This document shows, piece by piece, positions 1-8,446 of a stretch of 64,000 bases of DNA. A model generated the notes under the pieces. It saw nothing but the letters and a program-made list of their open reading frames with translations. It made no database searches and had not been told where the DNA came from. Numbering within the stretch: the stretch's first letter is position 1; every line of letters begins with the position of its first letter. The stretch spans positions 1 to 64,000 of the forward strand of contig NZ_JAFCGY010000013.1 of NCBI RefSeq assembly GCF_016836705.1, in the 5' to 3' direction. This stretch comes from Mesorhizobium caraganae (GTDB lineage Bacteria; Pseudomonadota; Alphaproteobacteria; Rhizobiales; Rhizobiaceae). The translations under genes were made by a program, and so were the position numbers.

Positions 1-57
1 CTTTCTCCCCGTCACTATACGGGGAGAAATGCCCGGCAGGGCAATGAGGGGCAGCGC
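1..57. repeat. RIME-like palindromic repeat, single arm
   Basis: The first bases form a hairpin with an 8-bp stem (CTCCCCGT paired with ACGGGGAG around a CACTAT loop), followed by a GC-rich tail ending in gaggggcagcgc. The whole 57-base stretch is identical, in reverse complement, to the right arm of the complete element at 53982-54146. No second arm is visible to its right, so this is half an element or one truncated by the window edge. It lies 3' of the lipoprotein gene on the minus strand and could act as its terminator. Confidence 0.8.
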
Positions 58-130
58 CGACCTACGATCTTTAAGTCGATGCTTTGTCTAAGCTGATTGC
101 GCGCACGGTCGCTTTGAAGCCTAGGCTGGT

Positions 131-772
131 TCAGATCACCGAATCCGTCCAGCGCACGATATCCTTCGCCGCCTCGCCAAAAGCGCTGTCGAGCGCGCTG
201 ACATAGGCTGGGTTGCCGCTGCCCGAGACCGGAGCGGATGCGGTGAAGCTTTTTGAGGCGCGCACCTCGCCGTTGCGGTCGTTCAGGATGCGCACGAAGA
301 GGTTGACCTCGGCGTGCTCGCCGCCATTGACGCGGACTTCGAAGGAGCGGATCTCGACGATCACCTGATAGTCGATCGCCAGCCCCTCGCCCGGCTTGCC
401 GACGCCGGCAAAACTGCCGGAGCGCTGGAAGGTTTCGGCTAGCCTTGCCTGCACAATCAGCGGCAGCCGGTCGGCCCATTGCGCGCCCTTTAGATACTGG
501 ATCGAGCGGTCCGACGGCTTGATGACGATGTTCTGGCTGTCCAACGCCTTGAGCGCGGATGGCTGGGCGATCAGGATCTGGCGGCGGCTGTGGCCATGCG
601 CGTCGATCGACGGGGCGGACAGCTCGAACGTATCGAGCGGCGCCGGCTTGCCTCCCAATGCCGCACAACCGGCAAGGGTCAAGCCAAGCAACACGACCGC
701 GGATTTATACCCACCCAAGCTGAACGTCACGCGCGATCCCCGTTGTCCCCGGATCGTAAGACCAACCCGCAT
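131..772 (-). CDS. ABC-type transport auxiliary lipoprotein (MCE/Mla operon)
   Basis: Last gene of a minus-strand MCE transport operon. An N-terminal hydrophobic segment ends in a lipobox (LTLAGC), so the product is predicted to be a lipoprotein, 213 aa from this start. It resembles the PqiC/ABC-type transport auxiliary component family, which partners MlaD-type proteins in the periplasm. The start is uncertain. An upstream codon at 856 would overlap mlaD by 47 bases; the ATG at 772 leaves a 37-base gap and has an AAGAAG motif upstream; a GTG at 736 would put the signal peptide directly at the N terminus. I prefer 772 or 736. Family assignment rests on operon position and overall look, not on catalytic residues. 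Confidence 0.75.
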   Translation of the reverse strand: MRVGLTIRGQRGSRVTFSLGGYKSAVVLLGLTLAGCAALGGKPAPLDTFELSAPSIDAHGHSRRQILIAQPSALKALDSQNIVIKPSDRSIQYLKGAQWADRLPLIVQARLAETFQRSGSFAGVGKPGEGLAIDYQVIVEIRSFEVRVNGGEHAEVNLFVRILNDRNGEVRASKSFTASAPVSGSGNPAYVSALDSAFGEAAKDIVRWTDSVI

Positions 773-809
773 TCGCGGTTCAACTTCTTGCGGCGGGCGG
801 GCACGGAAG

Positions 810-2183
810 TCAACGCCGCGCCCTGCCATCGAATTGCCGAACCTCGCCGTCGCCACCCGTCAGGATGCGCTGCGGGTTGCGGCTGAGATCGGTCACCGCC
901 TCTTCGATGCGGCTGATCGAACGCCGGCTGTCCTGAACCAGCGCTTCGACATTCGACAGGCCCTGGCCGGAGAAGCGCGCCAGATTGTCGGTGATGGTGC
1001 CAAGCCGGGCATTCAGCGTGTCGGCGACCTGCTTGAACGATTTCAGCGTGTCCCTGGCATCGGCCATCACGCCGTCCGCCTGGCCCGAACCAAGCAGCGT
1101 GTCGACCCTTTTCAGGATGCCGTCGACTCGCATCGAGGCATCGTTGAGGCGCTGTGCCAGCTGTCTGGCGTCCTTGATCGTCTCGTCGATATCGTCGGCC
1201 CGGTCGGCGAACTTGTCGGTCACCTTGGCGATGTCGGCGGCGGCCTGGTTGGCGTTTTCGCTGGCCTTCTGGATGTTGGCGAGTGCTACGCGCACTTGCG
1301 CCGGATCGATACCGTCAAGCACAATGTCGACCTTGGCCAGTGTTCCTTGCGTTCGCGTGGCGAAATCAGTGACCGAGCCGACCGCCGTGTCGACGTTCTT
1401 GATCACGCCGTCGAGCTGCTTCGAGGTATCCTTGAGGTTCCCCGTCACCGTGTCCACATTGGCGACGATGCTCTTGATCTTGTCCTTGTCGACGGCATTG
1501 AGCAGGCCTTCGGCGGCCTTCAGCGTGCCGTCGAGCTTGCCGGAAACACCCTTCAACTCGTCCGACAGCGCGCTGACGGCAGTCAGGAACTTGTCGATGC
1601 CGTCGGCATTCTTGGCCAGCGCATCGGAAAATGTCTGGGCGTTCTTGACCGTCTGCGTCAGCGGCCCACGCACATCCTTGGTGAAGCCTTCGAGATCGGA
1701 AAGCACCTTGTCGGCGCGGGTGAAGATGTTCTGCGCGGTCTGCAGGAGATTGTTGACGGCAGAAGGGTTGGCGACGATCTCGGCGGTCCTGCCTTCCTTT
1801 TCCGCCTCTTCAAGCAGGTTCGGTTCCTTGGGATTGGCGCCCTTCAATTCGATGTTGACCTGGCCGGCAAGGCTGGCGATGCCGATATCGGCCTGCGTCG
1901 ATTTGGTAAGCGGCGTTGTCTTGTCGATCTCGGTCGTGGCAATGGCGGCACTCGGGTCATTGCGGTCGAAATAGACGCGCTTGACCACACCCACCTTGAC
2001 GCCGTTGAACAGCACCAGGCTGCCGGGGCCAAGGCCTGAGGCTGAGCCCTGAATGCGCACGCGCAACTGCGCCGTTTCGCCCCGATCGCCGATCTGGGCG
2101 GTCCAGTAGACGAACGCGAAGGCCGCGAGGATCGCAGCCAGGGTAAAAATGCCGACAATTACGTAGTTGGCTCTGGTTTCCAT
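810..2183 (-). CDS. mlaD: MlaD/MCE family periplasmic lipid-binding protein
   Basis: 457 aa. One N-terminal membrane helix (about residues 8-28) is followed by an MCE/MlaD domain near residues 38-115 (LVLFNGVKVGVV motif). A long alpha-helical, Asp/Lys-rich tail makes up the rest, with repeated pattern elements resembling the coiled-coil needle of larger MCE proteins. MCE proteins form hexameric rings that carry phospholipid between inner and outer membranes. Third gene of the permease-ATPase-MlaD-lipoprotein operon, 14 bases after the ATPase gene. It is much longer than E. coli MlaD (about 180 aa), as expected for alphaproteobacterial single-MCE proteins with long tails. The true lipid cargo cannot be read from sequence. 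Confidence 0.9.
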   Translation of the reverse strand: METRANYVIVGIFTLAAILAAFAFVYWTAQIGDRGETAQLRVRIQGSASGLGPGSLVLFNGVKVGVVKRVYFDRNDPSAAIATTEIDKTTPLTKSTQADIGIASLAGQVNIELKGANPKEPNLLEEAEKEGRTAEIVANPSAVNNLLQTAQNIFTRADKVLSDLEGFTKDVRGPLTQTVKNAQTFSDALAKNADGIDKFLTAVSALSDELKGVSGKLDGTLKAAEGLLNAVDKDKIKSIVANVDTVTGNLKDTSKQLDGVIKNVDTAVGSVTDFATRTQGTLAKVDIVLDGIDPAQVRVALANIQKASENANQAAADIAKVTDKFADRADDIDETIKDARQLAQRLNDASMRVDGILKRVDTLLGSGQADGVMADARDTLKSFKQVADTLNARLGTITDNLARFSGQGLSNVEALVQDSRRSISRIEEAVTDLSRNPQRILTGGDGEVRQFDGRARR

Positions 2184-2197
2184 TGCCCCACTTATCG

Positions 2198-3016
2198 CTA
2201 TGCGCGCGCCGCAAGATCAAGTTGCCGGGCGCGTTTTCCGCGGAAATAGGATTTTACCCACGGCTCCTCGCTCTTCAGCATGTCGTCGATCGTGCCTTCG
2301 ACCAGGATTTTCTTGTTGCCGAGCACCGCCACCCGGTCGCAAGCGGTAAACAGCGTGTCGAGATCGTGTGTCACCATGTAGACCGTCAGGTCCATCGTAT
2401 CGCGCAGCTTGACGACCAGTTCGTCGAACTCGGACGCGCTGATCGGGTCAAGGCCGGACGTCGGCTCGTCGAGGAAGACGATGTCGGGGTCGAGCGCCAG
2501 CGCACGCGCCAGGGCGGCGCGCTTGATCATGCCGCCCGAAAGCTCCGAGGGAAATTTTTGCGCCGCGTCCGGCGGCAGGCCGACCAGTTCGATCTTGAGC
2601 AAGGCCAGCTCGTCCATCAGCTTCTTCGGCAAATCGAGATATTCACGCATCGGCACCTGCACGTTTTCCTGCACTGTGAGCGCCGAAAACAGCGCGCCAT
2701 GCTGGAAAAGCACACCAAGCCGCATGTCGATGCGCAACCGCTCGATGTCGCTGGCCTTGTCGAGGTCGAGACCAAACAGCTTGATCGTGCCAGCCTGCTT
2801 GTGCAGCAGGCCGAGAATGGTGCGCAGCAGCACCGATTTGCCGGCGCCCGAGGCGCCGACGAAACCCAGGATCTCGCCGCGTTTGATGTCGAGCGCCAGT
2901 TTGTCGAGGATCAGCTTGTCGTCCAGGGAAACCGTGATGTCGCGAACGGAGAGCACGATATCGCCCTCGTCCGTTCCTTGCGCAGCCTTGATCGCCTTTG
3001 AGGTCTTACGCATCAT
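2198..3016 (-). CDS. mlaF: MCE-type ABC transporter ATP-binding protein
   Basis: 272 aa ABC ATPase. Walker A is GASGAGKS near residues 54-61, the signature LSGGM follows at mid-protein, and Walker B with the catalytic glutamate reads VFLDEPTSGLD. A switch histidine is present in MVTHDLD. It would energise lipid transport by the neighbouring MlaE-type permease at the inner membrane. The gene starts one base after the permease stop codon at 3018, which implies translational coupling. A second ATG lies directly after the first. MlaF is the best family match because of the MlaE and MlaD neighbours. Confidence 0.93.
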   Translation of the reverse strand: MMRKTSKAIKAAQGTDEGDIVLSVRDITVSLDDKLILDKLALDIKRGEILGFVGASGAGKSVLLRTILGLLHKQAGTIKLFGLDLDKASDIERLRIDMRLGVLFQHGALFSALTVQENVQVPMREYLDLPKKLMDELALLKIELVGLPPDAAQKFPSELSGGMIKRAALARALALDPDIVFLDEPTSGLDPISASEFDELVVKLRDTMDLTVYMVTHDLDTLFTACDRVAVLGNKKILVEGTIDDMLKSEEPWVKSYFRGKRARQLDLAARA

Positions 3017-3017
3017 G

Positions 3018-4205
3018 TCAGAACTCGATCGAGGCGTAGAAGATGGCGAAAAGGCCGTCGAGGATGATGACGACGAAGATCGACTTCACCACCGAGGCGG
3101 TGACGTGCAGGCCCAGCGATTCGGCGCTGCCGCCGACCTTCATGCCTTCGACGGAAGCGATGATGCCGATGATCATGGCCATGAACGGCGCCTTGATCAG
3201 GCCGGCGAAGATGGTGCTGATATCGATCGCGCCGCGCAGGCGGTCGATGAACGCGGACGGCGCAATGCCGGAATAGAGCCACGCCGCGAGGATGCCGCCG
3301 CCAAGCGCTGCGAAATTGGCGATGATGGTGAGACAAGGCAGCGCGATCACCAGCGCCACCAGGCGCGGAAACACCAGCACGCCGATCGGGTTGAGACCGA
3401 TGACCTTCAGCGCGTCGACCTCTTCGCGCATCTTCATCGAGCCGATCTCGGCGGTGATGGCGCTGCCGGAGCGGCCGGCGATCATGATTGCCGTCATCAG
3501 CACGCCGAGCTCGCGCAGGATCAGCACGCCGACCAGGTCGACAACGAAGATGTTGGCGCCGAAATAGTTGAGCTGGTAGGCGCCCTGCTGGGCGACGATG
3601 GCGCCGACGATGGCCGACATCAGCACCACCACCGGTATGGCGCCGACGCCCATGCGATCGATCTGGTTGAAGATCGCCGCCGGGTTGATGGCATGGCCGC
3701 GCCCGAGCTTCATCTGCGCACCGCCGATGGTGGCGCCCAGGATGTTCATCGAGGCGAGGAAATCGTCCCGCATCTCATAGACCCGGCGGCCAACTGCCTC
3801 CAGCGCGCGGAGAATGATGTTGGGGCGCCGGACACCACGCGATTCGTGCTCGCGCCGGACGGCTTCGCCGACGGCGCCGAGCAGGATCGAGGCGACATCG
3901 CTTTGCCCCTGCATCTTGATCTCGACGCCCTTCTTCTCGAAGACGCTCACCAGGCGGTCGATCAGCCAAGCTCCGGCCGTATCTATCTTCTCGATGTGAG
4001 AAAAGTCCAACGCCAGCGTCTGAAAGCCTTTGCGCTGTTCGATCTTGCGCATCTCGGCGTCGATCAGCGCCACTGTCGATGTCGTCCAAATTCCGGAGAA
4101 AGCGCAACCGAGGACGCCGCCCTCCTCGCCGACCGCGACCCGGGGCTGGTGGTCGGCCTCCTTGGCGGCCTTGCCGCTTGCGTCGCGTTTGCCGATGGTC
4201 AACAT
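3018..4205 (-). CDS. mlaE: MlaE-type ABC permease with N-terminal STAS domain
   Basis: 395 aa from the ATG at 4205, which has AGGA five bases upstream; a longer frame begins at 4265 but has no visible ribosome site and would start only 17 bases from the divergent dgcA start. The first ~130 residues look like a STAS (anti-sigma antagonist-like) domain (LALDFSHIEKIDTAGAWL). The rest is the MlaE permease fold with about five hydrophobic segments. In E. coli the STAS protein (MlaB) is a separate subunit that regulates the transporter; here it appears fused to the permease. First gene of the operon running into mlaF, mlaD and the lipoprotein gene. Confidence 0.9.
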   Translation of the reverse strand: MLTIGKRDASGKAAKEADHQPRVAVGEEGGVLGCAFSGIWTTSTVALIDAEMRKIEQRKGFQTLALDFSHIEKIDTAGAWLIDRLVSVFEKKGVEIKMQGQSDVASILLGAVGEAVRREHESRGVRRPNIILRALEAVGRRVYEMRDDFLASMNILGATIGGAQMKLGRGHAINPAAIFNQIDRMGVGAIPVVVLMSAIVGAIVAQQGAYQLNYFGANIFVVDLVGVLILRELGVLMTAIMIAGRSGSAITAEIGSMKMREEVDALKVIGLNPIGVLVFPRLVALVIALPCLTIIANFAALGGGILAAWLYSGIAPSAFIDRLRGAIDISTIFAGLIKAPFMAMIIGIIASVEGMKVGGSAESLGLHVTASVVKSIFVVIILDGLFAIFYASIEF

Positions 4206-4282
4206 GGCGTCCTGTTTAGCCTGACGGGTCGAACCTGTCGATTTGCCGACAGGCTGATGTTGCATAGCCGGAGCAGAAAAAT

Positions 4283-5266
4283 ATGGCGCGTGTCATTTCG
4301 GTTGAGGCCGAGCGTTTTCCCATCGCCGGCACCTTCACCATCTCACGCGGATCGAAGACCGAGGCCGAAGTCATCACCTGCACTATCAGGGATGGCGATG
4401 ATCGCGGGCGGGGCGAATGCGTTCCCTACAAACGCTATGGCGAGACCATGGAGGGGGTGCGCGACGCGATCGAGGCGATGCGCCGGCAGATAGAAGCCGG
4501 CATCGGCCGCATCGGGCTGCTCGATGCGATGCCGGCGGGTGCGGCCCGCAACGCCATTGATTGCGCTTTGTGGGACCTGGAGGCCAAGATCGGCGGCCAG
4601 CCGGTTGCCGCCGATATCTGTCTGGTGGCGCCCAGCCCGCTCGAGACGGCCTACACGCTGTCGCTGGGCGAGCCGGAGGTGATGGCCGCGCAAGCCCGCG
4701 CCAATGCCGGGCGGCCGCTGCTCAAGGTCAAGATCGGCGGCGACAACGATATCGCGCGCATCCGCGCCGTGACCGAAGCGGCGCCAGACAGCCGCATCAT
4801 CCTCGACGCCAATGAAGGCTGGACCGACGACAACATCGTCGAGAACCTCGCTTTCGCGGCCGAACACGGCATCGCCCTGATCGAACAGCCGCTTGCCGCC
4901 GGCCATGACGCCATCCTGCGCCACATCGCGCATCCTGTGCCGATCTGCGCCGATGAAAGCGTGCACGAAGCGAAGGACCTCGAATCGCTTGTCGGCCTCT
5001 ATGACGCCGTCAACATCAAGCTCGACAAATCCGGCGGCCTGACTGCTGCGCTCACTCTTCGCGACCGCGCCCGCGAACTCGGGTTTGGTGTGATGGTCGG
5101 CTGCATGGTCGGCACGTCACTGGCGATGGCGCCGGCCGTGCTCTTGGCGCAGGACGCCGACTTCGTCGATCTCGACGGTCCGCTGCTTTTGGCCCGCGAC
5201 CGCCAACCCGGTCTCGTCTACCGTGGATCGCTGGTCTCACCGCCTGACAGGATGCTGTGGGGCTGA
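4283..5266 (+). CDS. dgcA: Enolase-superfamily epimerase, DgcA-type (N-acetyl-D-Glu racemase / Ala-Glu epimerase)
   Basis: 327 aa member of the muconate-lactonizing subgroup of the enolase superfamily. The family landmarks are in order: the KxK acid/base motif (LLKVKIGG), metal ligands in DANEGW, EQPL and ADES, and the second catalytic lysine in INIKLDKSGG. Relatives epimerise L-Ala-D/L-Glu from murein or racemise N-acetyl-D-glutamate. The alphaproteobacterial DgcA type fits the length and lineage, but its usual partner DgcN is not adjacent, so the substrate is an inference. The start has GGAG about ten bases upstream. The last 30 bases overlap the 3' end of the convergent MFS gene. Confidence 0.82.
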   Translation: MARVISVEAERFPIAGTFTISRGSKTEAEVITCTIRDGDDRGRGECVPYKRYGETMEGVRDAIEAMRRQIEAGIGRIGLLDAMPAGAARNAIDCALWDLEAKIGGQPVAADICLVAPSPLETAYTLSLGEPEVMAAQARANAGRPLLKVKIGGDNDIARIRAVTEAAPDSRIILDANEGWTDDNIVENLAFAAEHGIALIEQPLAAGHDAILRHIAHPVPICADESVHEAKDLESLVGLYDAVNIKLDKSGGLTAALTLRDRARELGFGVMVGCMVGTSLAMAPAVLLAQDADFVDLDGPLLLARDRQPGLVYRGSLVSPPDRMLWG

Positions 5267-6451
5267 GCGCGCGGCGAGCCCGATCAGCGCCAGGCCGATG
5301 ATGGCGATCGGGATCATCGCCAGGAAGCCGTCGACGCCGTAACGCTCGTAGAGCGGGCCGGATGCCAGCGTCACCGCGGCCATGAAGAAGCCGTTGAAGA
5401 AATAGGCAATGCCTTGCGCAGCACCCGTGCGCTCTTCCGAAACCGTCTCGCCGATCATCTTCTGCAGGCCGATCAGCACCATCGCCACCGACACCGAATG
5501 CAAGGTCTGGACGCCGAAGAAGCCGATAACGCCAAGTCCGAGCGGCCAGATCAGCGGAAAGGCGATCCAGCGCACGATGGAGCCGATGCCGGCGATCAGC
5601 ATCACCTTGACGACCGACACGGAGGCGAAAATGCGGTTGAAAAACAAGAACATGCAGACTTCGGCAACGACACCCCAGGCCCACAGCAGGCCGATGACCG
5701 AGCCGCTGATGCCGATCGACTTCCAGTAGATGGAGACAAAGCCGTAGAGGAACGCATGGCTGGCGGTGATGATGCCGACACCGAGGGTGAAATAGAGGAA
5801 GTACGGATTGAGAAGGCTGGGCGCCGAATGCTGGATGTCGGTGGCGGACAGCGGCGAGGCCCGGCGTGGGCGGCCAAGGCGGGGCGCCAGGAGCCCGGCG
5901 ACCAGTGCGGCCGCAAGCGAGACGAAAATGATCACCGGCACGGCCTGCACACTTGTCCAGTACAGGATGAAGCCGCCCGCGGCGTTGGCGCAGAGATAGG
6001 AGATCGAGCCCCATTTGCGCATGGCGGTGTAGTTGGAGCCGAAGCGGCGCACGCCCGACAGCGCCAATGAATCGGCAATTGGCGAATGCGGCGTCCACAC
6101 CACCGTCAGCGCAAGCGAAACGGCCAGCACCATGGCGTAGGTCGGCTTAAGGAAATAGCCAGCGGAAAGCACCATGGTCGCGGCCACCAGCGCGATATAG
6201 ACATCGGCCCTGTCCTTCGCGCGGTCGGCAAGCGCGGTGAGCAGCGGCGTTGTCACCACGCGCAAAAACATCGGCGCCGCCAAGATGATGGCGATCTGCT
6301 CGGCATGAAAACCCTGGGCCTGCAGCCAGAGCGGGAAATACGGCAGATGCGTTCCCAGCGACACGAAGAGTGTCGCGAATATCAGGCTCATGCGCAGTTC
6401 GAAATGGCGCGGCTTGACGAGTTGTTCGGGAGACAGTGGCGGCAGCGACAT
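5237..6451 (-). CDS. MFS transporter (HcaT/NarK-like, 12 TM)
   Basis: About 404 aa, almost entirely hydrophobic with roughly twelve predicted membrane helices, so an inner-membrane major facilitator. The first loop carries the MFS-type ADRAKDRADVYIA stretch after TM2. The overall pattern resembles the phenylpropionate permease (HcaT/LacY-like) branch, but substrate cannot be assigned. The ATG at 6451 is preferred over an in-frame TTG twelve bases upstream. The 3' end overlaps dgcA tail-to-tail by 30 bases. It has no operon partner. Confidence 0.85.
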   Translation of the reverse strand: MSLPPLSPEQLVKPRHFELRMSLIFATLFVSLGTHLPYFPLWLQAQGFHAEQIAIILAAPMFLRVVTTPLLTALADRAKDRADVYIALVAATMVLSAGYFLKPTYAMVLAVSLALTVVWTPHSPIADSLALSGVRRFGSNYTAMRKWGSISYLCANAAGGFILYWTSVQAVPVIIFVSLAAALVAGLLAPRLGRPRRASPLSATDIQHSAPSLLNPYFLYFTLGVGIITASHAFLYGFVSIYWKSIGISGSVIGLLWAWGVVAEVCMFLFFNRIFASVSVVKVMLIAGIGSIVRWIAFPLIWPLGLGVIGFFGVQTLHSVSVAMVLIGLQKMIGETVSEERTGAAQGIAYFFNGFFMAAVTLASGPLYERYGVDGFLAMIPIAIIGLALIGLAARSAPQHPVRR

Positions 6452-6554
6452 GAATCGATCCAATTACGTCGCACAAAGGGCTGCAACGCAGATCGATCCC
6501 TTAACATGGGGCAATGCGGTCCGAAACTGCCTGGACTAACCGATTAACCGGGGT

Positions 6555-7370
6555 TCACGCCGCTTCGACGACCCTGTCGTCGATCAGCATCGGGATGAAG
6601 GGCTCGTCCGGCGCTTCGGGGAGGATTTTCGCCCAGTTGATGATCTCCATCCGGCCGTCGAAATGCTCGACCACCGCCGTGCAGCTCTCCACCCAGTCGC
6701 CGGTGTTGATGTACTGCACGTCCCCGTAGTTCTCGATCGCGGCATGGTGGATATGGCCGCAGATGACGCCGTCGACATGCGAGCGGCGCGCCTCCTCCGA
6801 GAGCACGGTCTGGAACGAGCCGATGAAGTTGACCGCCTTCTTGACCTTGACCTTGGCCCAGGACGAGAACGACCAGTAGGGAAGGCCGAGCAGATGGCGG
6901 AGCTTCGTCACCACACGGTTCACCATCATGGCGGCGTCATAGGCGTAGTCGCCGAGATAGGCCAGCCAGCGCTGATTGTGGACGACGGTGTCGAACTGGT
7001 CGCCATGGATGACCAGCAGACGCCGGCCGTCGGCGGTTTCGTGGATGGCGCGGTCGGCAACGACGATGCCGCCGAAATGCACGCCCTGGAATTGGCGCGC
7101 GAACTCGTCGTGATTGCCGGCGATGTAAGTGATCGAGGTGCCCTTGCGCGCCTTGCGCAGCAGCTTCTGGACAACGTCATTGTGGCTTTGCGGCCAATGC
7201 CAGCTGCGCCGCAGCCGCCAGCCGTCGACGATGTCGCCGACGAGATAGATGATATCGGCGTCGTGATACCGCAGGAAATCGATCAGGAACTCGGCCTTGG
7301 CCGCCTTCGATCCGAGATGCAGGTCGGATATGAACATGCTGCGGAAAGTGCGGGTTTCTGTGCTGGACAT
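6555..7370 (-). CDS. UDP-2,3-diacylglucosamine diphosphatase-like metallophosphoesterase
   Basis: 271 aa calcineurin-like phosphoesterase. The metal-binding motifs are all present and in order: FISDLHLG near the N terminus, VGDIVDGW, AGNHDE, VIHGDQFD and CGHIHHA. This arrangement matches the LpxH branch, which removes UMP from UDP-2,3-diacylglucosamine in lipid A synthesis. Many alphaproteobacteria use the unrelated LpxI for that step, so this paralog may act on another nucleotide or phospholipid substrate. The start at 7370 places FISDLHLG about 12 residues in; an upstream frame to 7472 lacks conserved features. Divergent from the SDR gene at 7490. Confidence 0.83.
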   Translation of the reverse strand: MSSTETRTFRSMFISDLHLGSKAAKAEFLIDFLRYHDADIIYLVGDIVDGWRLRRSWHWPQSHNDVVQKLLRKARKGTSITYIAGNHDEFARQFQGVHFGGIVVADRAIHETADGRRLLVIHGDQFDTVVHNQRWLAYLGDYAYDAAMMVNRVVTKLRHLLGLPYWSFSSWAKVKVKKAVNFIGSFQTVLSEEARRSHVDGVICGHIHHAAIENYGDVQYINTGDWVESCTAVVEHFDGRMEIINWAKILPEAPDEPFIPMLIDDRVVEAA

Positions 7371-7489
7371 CAGATTGTCACCGTTGCTTTCGCGCAGGCT
7401 ATGCCCCGATTCATGCAACAACCGTATGACGGTTGCGATTGGGCCAGCCAAAGTACTAGCCTGCCGCGCCAATCAACGGAGAAATCGGC

Positions 7490-8269
7490 ATGGATCTCGG
7501 TATCAGGGGCAAGAAGGCCATTGTCTGCGCTTCGAGCAAAGGGCTCGGCCGTGGCTGCGCCATGGCGCTGGCCGAAGCCGGTTGCGATCTCGTGGTCAAC
7601 GGTCGCAACGCCGAACTGGTGGCCAAAACCGCCACCGAACTGCGCGAACGCTACGGCGTCAAAGTGACCGAGATCGTCGGCGACGTCTCGAAACCCGAGG
7701 TGCAGAAGGCGCTGCTGGCAGCCTGCCCCGACCCGGACATTCTGGTCAACAACAATGGCGGTCCGCCGCTGCGCGATTTCCGCGAGCTCGACCGCGCAAA
7801 GATCCTCGAAGGCGTGACGCAGAACATGGTGACGCCGATCGAGTTGGTGCAGGCCGTCATCGACGGCATGGCCAAGCGCGGCTTCGGCCGCATCGTCAAC
7901 ATCACCTCGCTGTCGGTCTACGTGCCGATCCCCGGCCTCGACCTTTCGTCCGGCGCGCGCGCCGGCCTGACCTCGTTCCTGGCCGGCGTGGCGCGCACGG
8001 TGATCGACCGCAACGTCACCATCAACAGCCTGCTGCCGGGGAAGCTAGACACCGACCGGCTGCGCGGCCCGCATGAGGCCGGCACGACCGAAGACCCGGC
8101 CGCTGCCGCGGCGCGCAAGACCCGCATCAGCGCCGACGTCCCGGCCAAGCGGCTCGGCACGCCGGAAGAATTCGGCCAAATCTGCGCCTTCCTGTGCTCG
8201 GTCCATGCCGGCTATCTCACCGGCCAGAACATCCCGGTCGATGGCGGCCTCTACGTCAGCGCCTTTTGA
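7490..8269 (+). CDS. SDR family oxidoreductase
   Basis: 259 aa classical short-chain dehydrogenase/reductase. The Rossmann nucleotide-binding segment is CASSKGLGRGCA near residues 13-24, followed by an NNNGGPP version of the usual NNAG motif. The catalytic Ser lies in the NITSLSVY stretch. At the usual Tyr-x-x-x-Lys position the sequence reads LDLSSGARAGL, so the canonical tyrosine and lysine appear to be replaced, as in a distinct subgroup of 3-oxoacyl-ACP reductase-like SDRs. The C terminus (GQNIPVDGGLY) is typical of the FabG-like family. A good ribosome site (ACGGAGAAA) precedes the ATG. Substrate unknown; enzymatic activity should not be assumed. Confidence 0.88.
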   Translation: MDLGIRGKKAIVCASSKGLGRGCAMALAEAGCDLVVNGRNAELVAKTATELRERYGVKVTEIVGDVSKPEVQKALLAACPDPDILVNNNGGPPLRDFRELDRAKILEGVTQNMVTPIELVQAVIDGMAKRGFGRIVNITSLSVYVPIPGLDLSSGARAGLTSFLAGVARTVIDRNVTINSLLPGKLDTDRLRGPHEAGTTEDPAAAAARKTRISADVPAKRLGTPEEFGQICAFLCSVHAGYLTGQNIPVDGGLYVSAF

Positions 8270-8446
8270 CCGACGCGCCTGCGAAGCAGCAGGAGTCGTT
8301 CGCGATGAAATCGGCATAAGCATCTGATGCAACGGGACTTTCGACGCGCCGCGGCAGAATGCCGACGACGCGTCATTTAGCGTCGCGACAAACCTTGGCC
8401 GCATGCTAAAAGGGCTCTGACATAGCAGTTTCGAGGGAGCGGCCGC

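Noticed and set aside
2409..4493. 694-codon plus-strand frame across the Mla operon
   Set aside because: Antisense to well-supported permease and ATPase genes; composition is that of a shadow frame.
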